Assembly (NCBI GenBank): GCA_045599645.1
Contig: JAZRWI010000112.1
Span: forward strand, 5,817 to 69,816
DNA: 64,000 nt
Direction: 5' to 3'
DNA from: RUG334 sp045599645
Lineage (GTDB): Bacteria > Muiribacteriota > Ozemobacteria > Ozemobacterales > Ozemobacteraceae
The translations under genes were made by a program, and so were the position numbers. Numbering within the stretch: the first letter of the stretch is position 1; each line of letters opens with the position of its first letter. The notes under the pieces were generated by a model. It saw only the letters and a list, made by a program, of their open reading frames with translations. It had not been told where the DNA came from and did no database searches. Positions 19,301-27,928 of the stretch are shown here, piece after piece.

Positions 19301-22231
19301 GGAAGCTGTTTCATATAAAATTATATTTCTATTCAAAGAACCATTAAGCTTTACCCCAACGGTTGCAATATCAACAGTCAAAGGCGAAGCATCTTCTGCA
19401 TTAAGCTTTATATATACCTGAGTATCTGCACTTATTTTTTCATTATTAATGAAAGCATCTGACAGAACAGAATCCCGGTATAAGGTAATAGAATTAATTG
19501 CGGAAGGTGCTGTATGTTCAGATTGAGTATTAAAGCTATAAGAATACGCTGTAGCAAGGTGATTACCAGAATAATCTGTTACATTTGTAGATACATCAAT
19601 CTTGTAAAGACTGCCTGTCCTTAAGCCATCGTCAAGCATTAAATAAATCTTATTCTGTTCCGTTACAAAAGAATAATTGCAGCTTGAACCGTTACAGGTC
19701 AGCTTGATATTTGATTTTGTAATAGTAGAAGGAGCAATTTCTTCAGAAAATGTTATATATGGCTTAGAGTCTATAGTTACGTTAGCTGCTCCATTGGCGG
19801 GGTAACATCCAGTAACTGTCGGAGCCGTAATATCACTGGTAGAAAAATAGTAAATCAAAGGAGTAACCTGTTTGTTACCTGCCTTATCAATCATATTTTC
19901 TACAGTCACATAATAGTTTTTTTCTGAACCCAGAGAAGCATTTGGAGAAATCAGAATCTTTTTATTTGTGCTGTCATAGCTTATAGTAGACGCAACAACT
20001 GTTGATAATTGCAAAAGCTTTATATTTTCAGAATTTACGCTTGAAGTGTTTAATTCTTCACTAGTAGAAATTTCTATGGCACCAAGCGTTGTCGGATTTA
20101 CGTTTACTGCAGCTGAAGCTGGATTTAACGGCTTCATTACAGGATAAGTAACCTTTAAAGGTAAATATTTCTTATTATTTACAGTCTGAAAAGTCCATTC
20201 AGAATCAATATCCAATGGAGCTGAAAGCTGATACTCACCATAAAAATAATTACTGGAAGCTGTTTTTTGAGTCAAAGTCAGCGTAGTAACCAGACTGCCA
20301 TCTTTCTTAACATCAACAGCTGTTGTGTCTACTGTATTAAAGGCAGGGTCATACGCATTTACACGTAAATATATTTTTTTATTCGAAATAACGTCACTAC
20401 CAGAAGCAATGACAGTAGTACAAGCGGAATCAGAAAAGGCTTCTATATCAATTACTCCTTCAGAGTCCAGAGAAGTGGATGAAAGCTGGGTTTTAAACTT
20501 CAGTGCTTCATCCTTATATATCTGTGAGCCAACAGCGTCAACAACACCGCTGGCTATATTAATTACATATTCTGTATTCAGTTTAAGATCTGTAGATGGC
20601 TTAAAAACAAGCTTTCCAGATGAACTGGCAACCTCAGCAAGTGTAATCTGGGTATTTGTTCCTGATTCCTTTAATTTAATAAACGTATTTAATTCAGACG
20701 ACAACAAACCTGTATTCATGCTCTTATCAAAATCAAGGGCAAAATAACATGTACTGGAACTGGCAATTACTGCCTTGCCACCAGCTACATTATAGGTACT
20801 GTCAAAGCTTCTTACCCCACCTAGGAACTCAGAATTAACACATCTTGCCAAGGTCTTTGCAGGAACCATTTCTGCAAATTTAACCTGTATGTTTACTTTT
20901 GTATTTAACCTAGGAGGACCTTCTATATGCAGCTTCTTATTTTCAGCCTGCCAAGAACAAGCCTGTGGATATTCAAGCTTTCTTTTGAAAAAATTAATAG
21001 TTTCAAATCCAGAAGAACAAACACAGCCAGAATAATAATTGCCATCTTCATAATACTGAAAAGCCATTGCATATTTTATATATGCTGAAGTGCCGCTTTC
21101 AGTTACAAGAGTCTGAGATATTGGAGACCGATCACCGCAAATACAGTAATTTTTTATTGATTTATCATCACTTATTGTAAAACTTGTTTCAAAGTTGTTA
21201 TAACTGCCTCCACTTATACAAGCATAAGTAGGATTAGAATCACTTACAGAGCATAATTTCGTCTCGCTGGAAGAAAACGCAAATCTATTTGAAGCTCCAG
21301 AAGAAAATGTTCCTGTTTTATAATAGGCATTATCACTACTTAACCACCCTAAATAAACTTTTCCACTTCTAGGATTTTGTGTTATGGTCATTTGTGCGCC
21401 AGTTATATTATTATTAAGAACAATAGTTGAATCTTTCTTATTTGTTGTACTGTAAGCACCATCCTTGAAAGACAATAAATTAACATGGTTAGCATCACTA
21501 AGATAGGCAACAACAATATATTCCTCATTGCCACCTTTTAAAAGGCAACCAGTAAGTCCCCAAGTATCTACAAAATTAGAAGTCTCAACTGTTATAGCAC
21601 TAGACCATGAAGAACCATTAAATATAGACATACGCAAGACAGGAGATTCTCCTGACGGCTTATATGAATAGAAACAGTATGCTTGGGTTTTACTGACAAC
21701 AACAGAAAATGCTTTCGCACCACAAGTGTCAATATTTCCGGAATAACAATCAACAAACTCACTAGGTTTATTACAAATACCATACAATAGGGTGGCCGGC
21801 GCCAGTGACATACCACAAACAAGAAACTTATTTCTAAGTGATGAATTAGAATAGTCATAAGGGAACTGCACTATCTGCATATAGTTATAACGTTGAGTTG
21901 ATTGAGTCTTATTATTAATAATTCTATCCCAACTATTAATTGGATACCCATTGTCCCAAGGCACAAAGTCATTTGTATAAGCAGGCACAGGTGTAGTTGT
22001 TGCTACTCTGCCAGTAGTATCAAAGGATGCAGCTTCTGGGTATATGTTTTTACGACTGCTTAATGGAGATATGTTAAAGCTAAAGGAGCTGACAGAATAT
22101 TCAGTCGCAGTCAGGCTGACATTCTCTGTTACAGCACCATACAAAGGTGTAAGGCAAAAAATCCCTACCCACAAAAGAATGACAAGGGAAATTTTCCCTT
22201 GTGTTTTTTCCGATTTATTGAAAAACATCAT
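13382..22231 (-). CDS. Giant secreted Ig-like repeat protein (2,949 aa) with FlgD-like C-terminus
   Basis: One uninterrupted frame. The double ATG at 22231/22228 begins a signal peptide (basic MMFFNKSEKTQGK, hydrophobic ILLWVGIFCLTPLYG); a GTG at 22252 is possible, and no Shine-Dalgarno favours either. Residues ~40-450 form a Cys-containing, beta-rich head. Then about ten alternating units follow: SbsA/Big_5 Ig-like domains (NPASG..V..D......FS......N..L......YSY......I.I.P...L...T.Y) and a second beta domain opening with a Y(S/T)DSxY motif and ending in ETxxxSGIFRG. Two consecutive ~415-residue blocks are close copies (about 17.5-16.3 and 16.3-15.0 kb). The last ~90 residues match FlgD/T9SS-type Ig-like C-terminal domains (ITIYDVAGHRVDTI, then NGAYIYRVK). 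Role: cell-surface or matrix adhesion or polysaccharide contact, inferred. Confidence 0.88.
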   Translation of the reverse strand: MMFFNKSEKTQGKISLVILLWVGIFCLTPLYGAVTENVSLTATEYSVSSFSFNISPLSSRKNIYPEAASFDTTGRVATTTPVPAYTNDFVPWDNGYPINSWDRIINNKTQSTQRYNYMQIVQFPYDYSNSSLRNKFLVCGMSLAPATLLYGICNKPSEFVDCYSGNIDTCGAKAFSVVVSKTQAYCFYSYKPSGESPVLRMSIFNGSSWSSAITVETSNFVDTWGLTGCLLKGGNEEYIVVAYLSDANHVNLLSFKDGAYSTTNKKDSTIVLNNNITGAQMTITQNPRSGKVYLGWLSSDNAYYKTGTFSSGASNRFAFSSSETKLCSVSDSNPTYACISGGSYNNFETSFTISDDKSIKNYCICGDRSPISQTLVTESGTSAYIKYAMAFQYYEDGNYYSGCVCSSGFETINFFKRKLEYPQACSWQAENKKLHIEGPPRLNTKVNIQVKFAEMVPAKTLARCVNSEFLGGVRSFDSTYNVAGGKAVIASSSTCYFALDFDKSMNTGLLSSELNTFIKLKESGTNTQITLAEVASSSGKLVFKPSTDLKLNTEYVINIASGVVDAVGSQIYKDEALKFKTQLSSTSLDSEGVIDIEAFSDSACTTVIASGSDVISNKKIYLRVNAYDPAFNTVDTTAVDVKKDGSLVTTLTLTQKTASSNYFYGEYQLSAPLDIDSEWTFQTVNNKKYLPLKVTYPVMKPLNPASAAVNVNPTTLGAIEISTSEELNTSSVNSENIKLLQLSTVVASTISYDSTNKKILISPNASLGSEKNYYVTVENMIDKAGNKQVTPLIYYFSTSDITAPTVTGCYPANGAANVTIDSKPYITFSEEIAPSTITKSNIKLTCNGSSCNYSFVTEQNKIYLMLDDGLRTGSLYKIDVSTNVTDYSGNHLATAYSYSFNTQSEHTAPSAINSITLYRDSVLSDAFINNEKISADTQVYIKLNAEDASPLTVDIATVGVKLNGSLNRNIILYETASNSGGIFTGSLPLSDLNLYGYPTPEPLADNYEINFYSTQTPAVNTALKTAFPSLVNSNVKTTSGNAATDGASNVYVDTALTLEFSDNLDASTLTSESLMLTNGSTNLPINWSLAEDKKTITITPESNLPFDSNITLNVLYGSNGIKDETGNPIKGSMSLSFNTQKAKTEPTSITELNLYSDSSYSEASKVADNGDFNKNGILYIEAKGAGSAKNTIDNTFVVISSGSIQLARIELIETAADSDIFRGLYQCTISDDYALTCTSEVSTSINVKLILTTPYIVAMTPTNGTVEVPIASNITIAMSEGINLESINNIKLVKQTTPSQEIQYRYSFNSTSKEIIIIPLEGLEKTTEYKVTITGLMDFVGNLVNNSEINFSTQDTTYPASNISGMYVYTTSDYSDTALSNGDIIVPGCTLWVKVTSSSVTHTSTIDYVAISVKNLSTTSWEDFKIEETGVADNVFKGEIKVPINGGIAVEISISGYSETLTLHTEPYPIFETFTPASATSDLYLNDKIVITANKPVDAATVNKANICLESTKALDYSVTKTGDKEITVALNSASTDDQIKLALSSAIRDTSGLAFPLVVADYSTRALSVTGFKIYSDSGYSTEIDNNSSVDTAQTVYCIIEATDLNKDVLDTLAMSYSVTGGASGDFTLTEDSAGVYKGSFIVPNAPGKVLNVGPTGFTNKKTLSIAEAFALVSYYPEDKAVGVALDTWPIWNFNYKITESQLTDTNFAIYKNGTSKISGELSLGISGKQVRFQPVAMFDTNTKYEMRLSADLESENGKKLGTAFVATFTTQPPPLPPSNVFTFANYSDDSYNVETDSVAPNGKLYLQLVAEDTSFSTYESTRVFMDSSDGTYEGVSVKLIETNPPSGIFRLAIDVTLPEGTVITITPQAQVDKKIQVKVNNLTKLVSLNPASGTVGVYLDEKPYVLVSSGLLTSCMPSALKLSRSNGEAAAYSYSFESSNKKVVITPNENLIASETYYISAALKDSASQPILPFTYKFTTKALTVEAFNLYTDSGYANKVVNGQDIGPGVTLYCEIKGSDMTSQADQLEIVYSAADDSNSFMVTETGNATGIYRGSFVVPASVNTILNVCPKDFPEKIISLDILSAFVLESYSPADNAINVPADVWPTWNFSRRIPESQLTTSNFALYRVSDNLLIDGSLSLSGATGNQVRFKPDSMLEKETQYKMVLSADLEDTKGKKLGTGKTVTFKTQLPPLPPTGLTFNNYVNADYQQTSTSAFAGGKLYLQIKAENTSTTALEKINVIMDSDDGEIYVNEPLELIETSASSKIFRLVYQLKPTLEVGTKLTLVPQSEPSKYIVLDVAKPVVLANISPASGSENIYLDTEFYLDFSNKISDGDFQNKIKFVNAADETVAADYSLSADGLKLTIKPSSVLKAGETYSIYSTTYLVDSISQPVEAFNCSFMTKYESGVSLELYTGIAPCDGHKVSETAEIVKGQLGIAISTSDMFEKSLESRILHLSDMNYSKDIELTETALNSNLYVATITVGDDFITPPMKAEVMFGPKYQLKFDVATKTTAVSIYPGENEKITGNANISAIYSRKIYTESAKNSTKVVNEASSTISCSLITSEKESSELTWKPKVGLSNSYLYDLTISGLKDYLGLDIDPISYRFYCGNEHNIYIYSDSNFSEKITEETISNSEIYVEVVASGSVATSGKDYYIDLLRGTATETIHLKLAPVEGSDRNFRCSLKLADTMSSDIPGYPLGLYPGEWVKLSAPQLTSHEILFYYRYSSGTEPEVIKDIRFFSEKTFVRKVTDEINNPSLYIEVEAEDLNWLTEDITKVRVTSDDDRTGFILELNENGTHSDLFRGMITLSEKTTDAAAKMLKVSFGKRVTVTSVTNPNIRLSVRYYPKAEIINFTPYPSPARRNYVNFRYFLNFPTGIKITIYDVAGHRVDTIEMDGREGENIVRWNFPRKLANGAYIYRVKSMGTGDFYTHAKMVKGKFAVLR

Positions 22232-22328
22232 ATGATAAATAAATAATAGCACAAAATCAGACTAGGTACAATTCTTGCTTATATATTTTATGAGCCAATT
22301 TTTCTTAAACGTTAAGGAGTACATAACC

Positions 22329-23783
22329 ATGAACCGAAATTTGATTTTTTCAATATTAATGATAGTTGTTGCATCATTATTAGTAGGTTGTGGTAGTGGT
22401 GGCGGTTCCTCTAACCCTGTCAGCACCAATATTACTGCTCAGTCCTCGGCTCAGGATGACGCTAACTTTGTACGTGCCTGCATTGCTCCTGTAACAAAAA
22501 GAAAATTCCACTTCAACAAATGCTCATATAAAGTAGCCCAGACAGTAAGAGCCGGTATGAAAGCCCTTGCAGCCAAGATTAGACTTGCTTTCCTTTCTAA
22601 TTCTGATACAGAAGACATCCAGCTGGTTGTTAATTCTGTAATGATAAAAAGCAATACTAATCAGAAATATACATTTAATGATGAAGGAACAGTTAGCCTT
22701 TCTGGCAATGGTATTTCTCAGTTTCTGTCAGATAAAGAACTTCCGGAAGGTATTTATAACTATTTTGAATTTTCTGTTAAGAGTGCAACCATAAAAGAAG
22801 GCAATGATACCTTCGAAATTAAAGTTCCAGCTGAAAAGCTTCGCTTCACTGGTAATTTTGAACTCAAAAACGGTTTTGCTACCACTCTTAAAATTGATTT
22901 CGCCCATAAGCTTGTAAAGACTGTTGGTTTTGTAGCTTACGAAAAAATACAAAACCCAGTTTTAAAAGCAATAGAATGGGAAGCTATGAAAGTCCTCAAC
23001 AAAGGCCATGTTTACAAGTATATTCTTGTTCCAACAGTAAAATTCAGTTCAGAATTAACAGCTCTTGAACCAGAAGAACCAGCAGTTAGAGATGGTGACG
23101 TAAAGGGCACAATAGCCAATCTTATTAATTCCGACAAGCTTACTAATATTACAGTGGCTCTTGAAGGAACAGAATTCAATAACACTACCGCAACAAATGC
23201 CAACGGTGAATTCGGTTTTGACAAAGTAAAAGCTGGTAAATATACATTAAAAGCCACAAACAACGATTATCTTGATGCAACCTATCAGGTTGAAGTAATT
23301 GCTGGTCAGGTTTCTAACATCGAAATGCAGATGAATCCTGCTGTAGTTGAAAGCACTGTTGGTGAAACCGGTTGGTTCTCAGAATATTTCCCATTAGCTG
23401 ATATTAATGGAGCTTATGGTGAAACCAGTATGGAAACTCCAATAAGAATTGATTTCGTAAGCATGGCTTTCACAAAAGCAGAAATATCTTTTAAAGCAAC
23501 ATACCATGACAATGGAACAGCTCGTTTTTATGCCTTCCTAGGTTCAGACCAACAAGTAAGTGCTGATACCCAGATAGGTAATTGGTGGGCAGGTAATACT
23601 TGCAACGCTCAAAATGGTCTTGGCGAATTCTTAGCAGCTAGTGATGTTGGTTATAACTACACTGTAGATATAACAGAAGAACTCAGAGCTTATCCAAGCA
23701 ATATTTATTACTTAGCTGCTAGAAACTTAGATATTGTTGATATCAAACTTAGCGATATCAAGATTACAGTTTATTACAAGTAA
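22329..23783 (+). CDS. Lipoprotein with carboxypeptidase-regulatory-like domain
   Basis: A 484-residue lipoprotein. AAGGAG lies nine bases before ATG 22329, and the lipobox VASLLVGC is followed by a Gly/Ser linker. The N-terminal half resembles DUF4382-like beta domains (LPEGIYNYFEFSVKSATIK). Residues ~255-330 form a CarboxypepD_reg/Cna-B-like domain (VKGTIANLINSDKLTNITV, then FGFDKVKAGKYTLKATN). The last ~130 residues are beta-rich and aromatic with a lectin-like look (AEISFKATYHDNGTARFY). It is divergent from the giant Ig-like protein with a 97-base gap, so they may be co-controlled surface components. Function is inferred only from domain type. Confidence 0.8.
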   Translation: MNRNLIFSILMIVVASLLVGCGSGGGSSNPVSTNITAQSSAQDDANFVRACIAPVTKRKFHFNKCSYKVAQTVRAGMKALAAKIRLAFLSNSDTEDIQLVVNSVMIKSNTNQKYTFNDEGTVSLSGNGISQFLSDKELPEGIYNYFEFSVKSATIKEGNDTFEIKVPAEKLRFTGNFELKNGFATTLKIDFAHKLVKTVGFVAYEKIQNPVLKAIEWEAMKVLNKGHVYKYILVPTVKFSSELTALEPEEPAVRDGDVKGTIANLINSDKLTNITVALEGTEFNNTTATNANGEFGFDKVKAGKYTLKATNNDYLDATYQVEVIAGQVSNIEMQMNPAVVESTVGETGWFSEYFPLADINGAYGETSMETPIRIDFVSMAFTKAEISFKATYHDNGTARFYAFLGSDQQVSADTQIGNWWAGNTCNAQNGLGEFLAASDVGYNYTVDITEELRAYPSNIYYLAARNLDIVDIKLSDIKITVYYK

Positions 23784-23825
23784 CTTAATTAGTTATCAAC
23801 TAATTGACATAACATCCCAAATTCC

Positions 23826-23850
23826 TTCCCCGGTCCCTAAAACCGGGGAA
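23826..23850. terminator. Bidirectional terminator between lipoprotein gene and mraY
   Basis: TTCCCCGGT-CCCTAAA-ACCGGGGAA followed by ATTTTTG lies between the convergent genes ending at 23783 (+) and 23873 (-). Confidence 0.85.
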
Positions 23851-23872
23851 ATTTTTGTCAACTTTTTGTCTA

Positions 23873-24949
23873 TTAGAAAGCAACAAGCTTTGCACAGAAA
23901 ATAGTAAGTGCAACAAGTGAAAGCATAATACCTACTGTCCAGAATCTGATAACGACCTTTTCCTCTGGCCACCCACAGAGTTCGAAATGATGGTGAATAG
24001 GACTCATCTTGAATATTCTCTTACCATGAGTAGCCTTAAAATAGCTTACCTGCATAATAACAGAAAGTGCTTCAGCAACAAAAATGCCACCGGCAATTAT
24101 CAGGTAGAATTCAGTCTTGCTGCACATTGCAATAGCACCGATTGCACCGCCAAGAGCAAGAGAACCGGTATCTCCCATAAATACAGCAGCAGGATGGGAA
24201 TTGTGCCATAAGAATCCTAGACAACCACCGATTACAGCAGCACACATTACAGATAATTCCCCGACACCAGGAATAAAAGCAACTCCAAGATGCTTAGCAA
24301 AGACTGCGTGACCACAAATGTAGCTGATAACAAGGAATGGATTAATTGCAACAGTCATTGTACCAGCCGCAAGACCATCCAAGCCATCTGTCAGATTTAC
24401 GGCATTGGTTGTACCAACAATTACAAAAACAGCGAACGGAATATATAACCAGTCAAGATCAAACGTTCCACAGACAGGCAACTGTATAGCGGAGGAGACA
24501 ATAGCTTCGCCTGCTGCTGTTTCAAATCTCAAACCAGGCCAAAGCTTCATAAATAATGCCGCAGCCAGGCCGACAATAATCTGACCAATAAGCTTCTGTC
24601 TTGCTGTCAAACCAAGAGAACGTGCGTTTACAACCTTTGTAATATCGTCGAAGAAACCAATAAGCCCCATAGCCACAGTAACAGCCACACTGAACCAGAT
24701 AAAGAAATTCAGCTTAGCCCATAAAAGTGTGGTTACCAATAGTGGAATAAGTATAATTACCCCACCCATTGTCGGGGTACCTGTCTTTTTCAGGTGTTCC
24801 TTAACCCCTTCTTCACGTACAGATTGTCCAATCTGGCGCAGCTTCAGGTTAGATATAACCCTTGGCGCAATAATCATTGCAAGCAAAAAAGACGTGACGA
24901 TCGAAAAAATCATTCGAATCGACAAAGGCTCAAACATTGAACTAAACAA
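23873..24949 (-). CDS. mraY: MraY, phospho-N-acetylmuramoyl-pentapeptide transferase
   Basis: A 358-residue polytopic membrane enzyme that transfers phospho-MurNAc-pentapeptide from UDP to undecaprenyl phosphate, making lipid I. About ten membrane helices are visible, along with the family motifs GTPTMGG, IGFFDD, NAVNLTDGLDGLA, FLWHNSHPAAVFMGDTGSL and the HHHFE loop (SPIHHHFELCGW). A TTG at 24949 has GGAGGG eight bases upstream, whereas the ATG at 24937 lies 19 bases from it, so I favour TTG. It is the last gene of the leftward cell-wall cluster, 80 bases after murF, and ends at a terminator. murD, ftsW and murG do not follow, so the dcw cluster is split here. Confidence 0.96.
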   Translation of the reverse strand: MFSSMFEPLSIRMIFSIVTSFLLAMIIAPRVISNLKLRQIGQSVREEGVKEHLKKTGTPTMGGVIILIPLLVTTLLWAKLNFFIWFSVAVTVAMGLIGFFDDITKVVNARSLGLTARQKLIGQIIVGLAAALFMKLWPGLRFETAAGEAIVSSAIQLPVCGTFDLDWLYIPFAVFVIVGTTNAVNLTDGLDGLAAGTMTVAINPFLVISYICGHAVFAKHLGVAFIPGVGELSVMCAAVIGGCLGFLWHNSHPAAVFMGDTGSLALGGAIGAIAMCSKTEFYLIIAGGIFVAEALSVIMQVSYFKATHGKRIFKMSPIHHHFELCGWPEEKVVIRFWTVGIMLSLVALTIFCAKLVAF

Positions 24950-24965
24950 AACGAAACCCTCCGTT

Positions 24966-24987
24966 ACAGTGAGCTAGGCTTCACTGT
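24966..24987 (-). repeat. Inverted repeat ahead of mraY
   Basis: ACAGTGA (24966-24972) and TCACTGT (24981-24987) form a seven-base stem, extendable by two pairs across one mismatch, directly upstream of the mraY Shine-Dalgarno in the 80-base murF-mraY gap. It may be an RNA processing or attenuation element; there is no T-run for termination. Confidence 0.4.
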
Positions 24988-25029
24988 GACGAAGGGCTTG
25001 CTAATTTTTCTTAAGGAGTATTGTGAGCT

Positions 25030-26418
25030 TTAATGCAAGTCCATCTTCAAATCAGGCCACAAGGCATGCACAATTTTTTCAAAGTGCAAACCGCGGCTAG
25101 CCTTAAAGAGTACAGTGACACCTTTTTCCATCTGTCCTTTTAGTAAATCGGCTGTATCTTCACAAGAATTTACTAATATTACAGAATTCGGGTTCATTCC
25201 GTTATCGATTGCGGAGTCAACTGTAGCCTTAACACATTCACCTACACATACAAGCATATCGAGTTTTGCAGCTGCTGCCTGCTGTCCAAGCTTGCGATGG
25301 AGTTCTTCAGACATTGTTCCTAATTCTCGCATATCGCCCAACACAGCAATTTTACGACCAGAGCAGATAGAGAGATATCTCAATGCTTCCTGCATTGAAG
25401 CAGGATTTGCATTATAGCAGTCGAGCAGGATCTCTACCCCACCCTTGTTGATACGTTCCATTCTGGCACCTACCGGAGCAAAGGTTTTAATGCGTTCAAT
25501 TGCCTTGTCAAGATCGCAGCCAACCTTGTGACAAATTGCCAATGCAGCAGCGGCATTAAAAGCATTGTGATGACCGGCCAGACCAAGCTCAACCTTCTTC
25601 TTTCCAGCAGGAGTTACAAATACGAAATCAACAGAATCAGCCTTCATATTTAATTCAGTGATTCTATAATCATTACCTTCGTTTTCACCAAAGGTTGAAT
25701 AATTGGCGTCTTTTGCAACCTTTTTCAAGAGGTCTATATATTCGCTATCACCTGGCAATACAGCAGGACTTCCTGGCTTAAGCTGTTCAAGAATTTCTGA
25801 TTTTGCCTTAGCAATATTTTCAAGGCTACCAAGAATACCAATGTGTGCAGGGCCTACATTACTGATTACAGCAGCATCGGGAGTAGCAATATTGCAAAGA
25901 GTCCTGATTTCTCCTGGATGATTCATACCCATTTCAAGAACGGAATATTTGCTATCAGGAGAAATTCCCATAATAGTAAGAGGCAAACCAATATGATTGT
26001 TGAGATTTCCACTGGTCGTGCTGCTCTTGGCAAAAGCCGACAATATGTGGTTAATCATAGAACGGGTTGTAGTTTTACCATTACTGCCTGTGACAGCAAT
26101 AAAGTAAGACTCCAGCATCCCTCGCCTTGCGTGTGCAAGCTTCTGAAGAGCTACCAGAGTATCATCTACCTTAATAACAGCAGCATCACCGGTGTCACCA
26201 ATATTGTCTGAGGAAACAAGAACTGCTGAAGCCCCATTTTGAACAGCAGAAGCAACAAACTTGTGTGCATCGTGGGTTTCACCAATAAGAGCTACAAAGA
26301 GGTCACCATTTTCAACCTTGCGGTTATCAATGCATACGTTATTTATTTCAACGTTGCTACCTTTTACTACCTTGCCTCCACAGATTTCTGCAATCTGAGC
26401 GGATGTGAATTTCTTCAT
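25030..26418 (-). CDS. murF: MurF, UDP-MurNAc-tripeptide D-Ala-D-Ala ligase
   Basis: A 462-residue Mur ligase that adds D-alanyl-D-alanine to complete the UDP-MurNAc pentapeptide. Domain order is standard: N-terminal substrate domain (ICIDNRKVENGDLFVALIG-type segment), ATP-binding central domain with AVTGSNGKTTTRSMI, the catalytic carbamoyl-lysine/GMNHPGEI region and HHNAFNAAAALA, then a C-terminal Rossmann-like domain with LLDCYNANPASMQ and LGDMRELG. It lies 12 bases downstream of murE and 80 bases before mraY, cytoplasmic and co-transcribed. Confidence 0.96.
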   Translation of the reverse strand: MKKFTSAQIAEICGGKVVKGSNVEINNVCIDNRKVENGDLFVALIGETHDAHKFVASAVQNGASAVLVSSDNIGDTGDAAVIKVDDTLVALQKLAHARRGMLESYFIAVTGSNGKTTTRSMINHILSAFAKSSTTSGNLNNHIGLPLTIMGISPDSKYSVLEMGMNHPGEIRTLCNIATPDAAVISNVGPAHIGILGSLENIAKAKSEILEQLKPGSPAVLPGDSEYIDLLKKVAKDANYSTFGENEGNDYRITELNMKADSVDFVFVTPAGKKKVELGLAGHHNAFNAAAALAICHKVGCDLDKAIERIKTFAPVGARMERINKGGVEILLDCYNANPASMQEALRYLSICSGRKIAVLGDMRELGTMSEELHRKLGQQAAAAKLDMLVCVGECVKATVDSAIDNGMNPNSVILVNSCEDTADLLKGQMEKGVTVLFKASRGLHFEKIVHALWPDLKMDLH

Positions 26419-26430
26419 AATTTTACCCTT

Positions 26431-27906
26431 TTATTTATTAAAAAAACTTCTAGCTACTTCTCTATCGTCAAATGGGATGGTATGGTCAGCAAAATACTGC
26501 CCTACTTCATGCCCTTTACCTGCTATAAGAACAGTATCACCTGCTTCAGCCATGGCAAGAGCCTTGTATATAGCGTCCTTTCGGTCAGCGTCCCTGATAA
26601 CCTTTTTATTTTCAGAAGCATTGGCAGAATCAATTCCTACCATTATCTCATCAATGATCGATTCAGGATTTTCTGTGCGTGGATTATCAGAGGTAACAAC
26701 AACTACTTCTGAACCATCCAATGCTATTTTTCCCATAACAGGACGCTTTTCCCTTGAACGGTCACCACCACAGCCGAATACAGTAATAATACGTTTTTCA
26801 GTGACTGGTCTCAAAGCTGATAATACATTCAACAAAGCATCTGGGCTGTGGGCATAATCAACAACAACGTTTATACCCTTATTGTTTTCTATAGCTTCCA
26901 AACGCCCAGGAACAGCCTTCAAAGCTTCAAGACCTGCACATATATCATCAATTCCAACACCTAATGCGCTGCACATTCCGGCTGCCATAAGTGCATTAAA
27001 TACGTTGTATTCTCCACCCATATTAATACGGCAGTGCTTTTCTTCGCCATTGCAATGAATCTTGAAGATACTTTCAGACCCCTTAATTACAGGATTTACA
27101 GCATGAACATCTGCTGTCTGGTCATGCACTGAAACAGTTGTTGTTGCAAGACCAGCGTCCTTACATTCCTTGAGCATTTTTGGGCCATATTCATTATCAA
27201 TACCAATAACGTTTTTCTTTGATTTAAACGGCAATTCAACAAACAAACGTCTCTTAGCATTGAAATAATCTTCCATATCCGGGTGGAAATCAGTGTGTTC
27301 AAGACTTAAATTAGTAAAACCGGCAACAGAGAAATTAATATTTTCAACTCTCCACATTTTTAAAGAGTGGGAGCTTACTTCGATTACACCGTGATCAATA
27401 CCGTTTTTCAAGGCTTCAGACATTAAAGAATGAAGAACCTGTGATTCTGGTGTAGTATTCTTAGCTTCAATAACAGCATATCCCATATCATAATCAATGG
27501 TCCCCATTCTGAAAGCCTGCTTATATGCCTTTTTCAGAATACTCTGAACCATATATGAAATAGTGGTTTTACCTTTTGTTCCAGTAATACCAATCAGCTT
27601 AATCTTTTCTGAAGGGTTATCATAGAATTTTGCGGAAACTTCAGATAAAGCAGCTCTTGCATTTTTAACCTTAATAACAGGTATAGAACTGTTATTTATA
27701 TTTCCTTCGACTAATGCTGCAGCAGCACCATGAGAAACGGCATCTGCCACGAAAGTACTTCCATCTATACTGTGACCACTAAGAGCAACAAACAGGTTCC
27801 CTTTCTGCACCTGTCTTGAATCGAAGCAAATACCAGTAATTTCTACATTCAGATTGCCAATAGCTTCGATGACATCTGAAGGAATAATATCTTTTAATAA
27901 TTTCAT
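26431..27906 (-). CDS. murE: MurE, UDP-MurNAc-L-Ala-D-Glu:meso-DAP ligase
   Basis: A 491-residue Mur ligase for the third stem residue. It carries the P-loop GITGTKGKTT (106-115), the SSHSLKMWRVE region, VDYAHSPDALLNVL and TSDNPRTENPESI. The DNPR motif is the established signature of meso-diaminopimelate-specific enzymes (lysine types differ), so the cell wall is predicted to be DAP-type. GGAGAG precedes ATG 27906. It sits between ftsI (22-base gap) and murF (12-base gap) in the leftward dcw operon. Confidence 0.96.
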   Translation of the reverse strand: MKLLKDIIPSDVIEAIGNLNVEITGICFDSRQVQKGNLFVALSGHSIDGSTFVADAVSHGAAAALVEGNINNSSIPVIKVKNARAALSEVSAKFYDNPSEKIKLIGITGTKGKTTISYMVQSILKKAYKQAFRMGTIDYDMGYAVIEAKNTTPESQVLHSLMSEALKNGIDHGVIEVSSHSLKMWRVENINFSVAGFTNLSLEHTDFHPDMEDYFNAKRRLFVELPFKSKKNVIGIDNEYGPKMLKECKDAGLATTTVSVHDQTADVHAVNPVIKGSESIFKIHCNGEEKHCRINMGGEYNVFNALMAAGMCSALGVGIDDICAGLEALKAVPGRLEAIENNKGINVVVDYAHSPDALLNVLSALRPVTEKRIITVFGCGGDRSREKRPVMGKIALDGSEVVVVTSDNPRTENPESIIDEIMVGIDSANASENKKVIRDADRKDAIYKALAMAEAGDTVLIAGKGHEVGQYFADHTIPFDDREVARSFFNK

Positions 27907-27928
27907 TTATCTCTCCGAAGAGGTTAAT

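Noticed and set aside
18786..20747. 134- and 140-codon plus-strand frames inside the giant surface protein gene
   Set aside because: They are antisense to a continuous 2,949-codon gene with clear domain repeats; low-complexity shadows.
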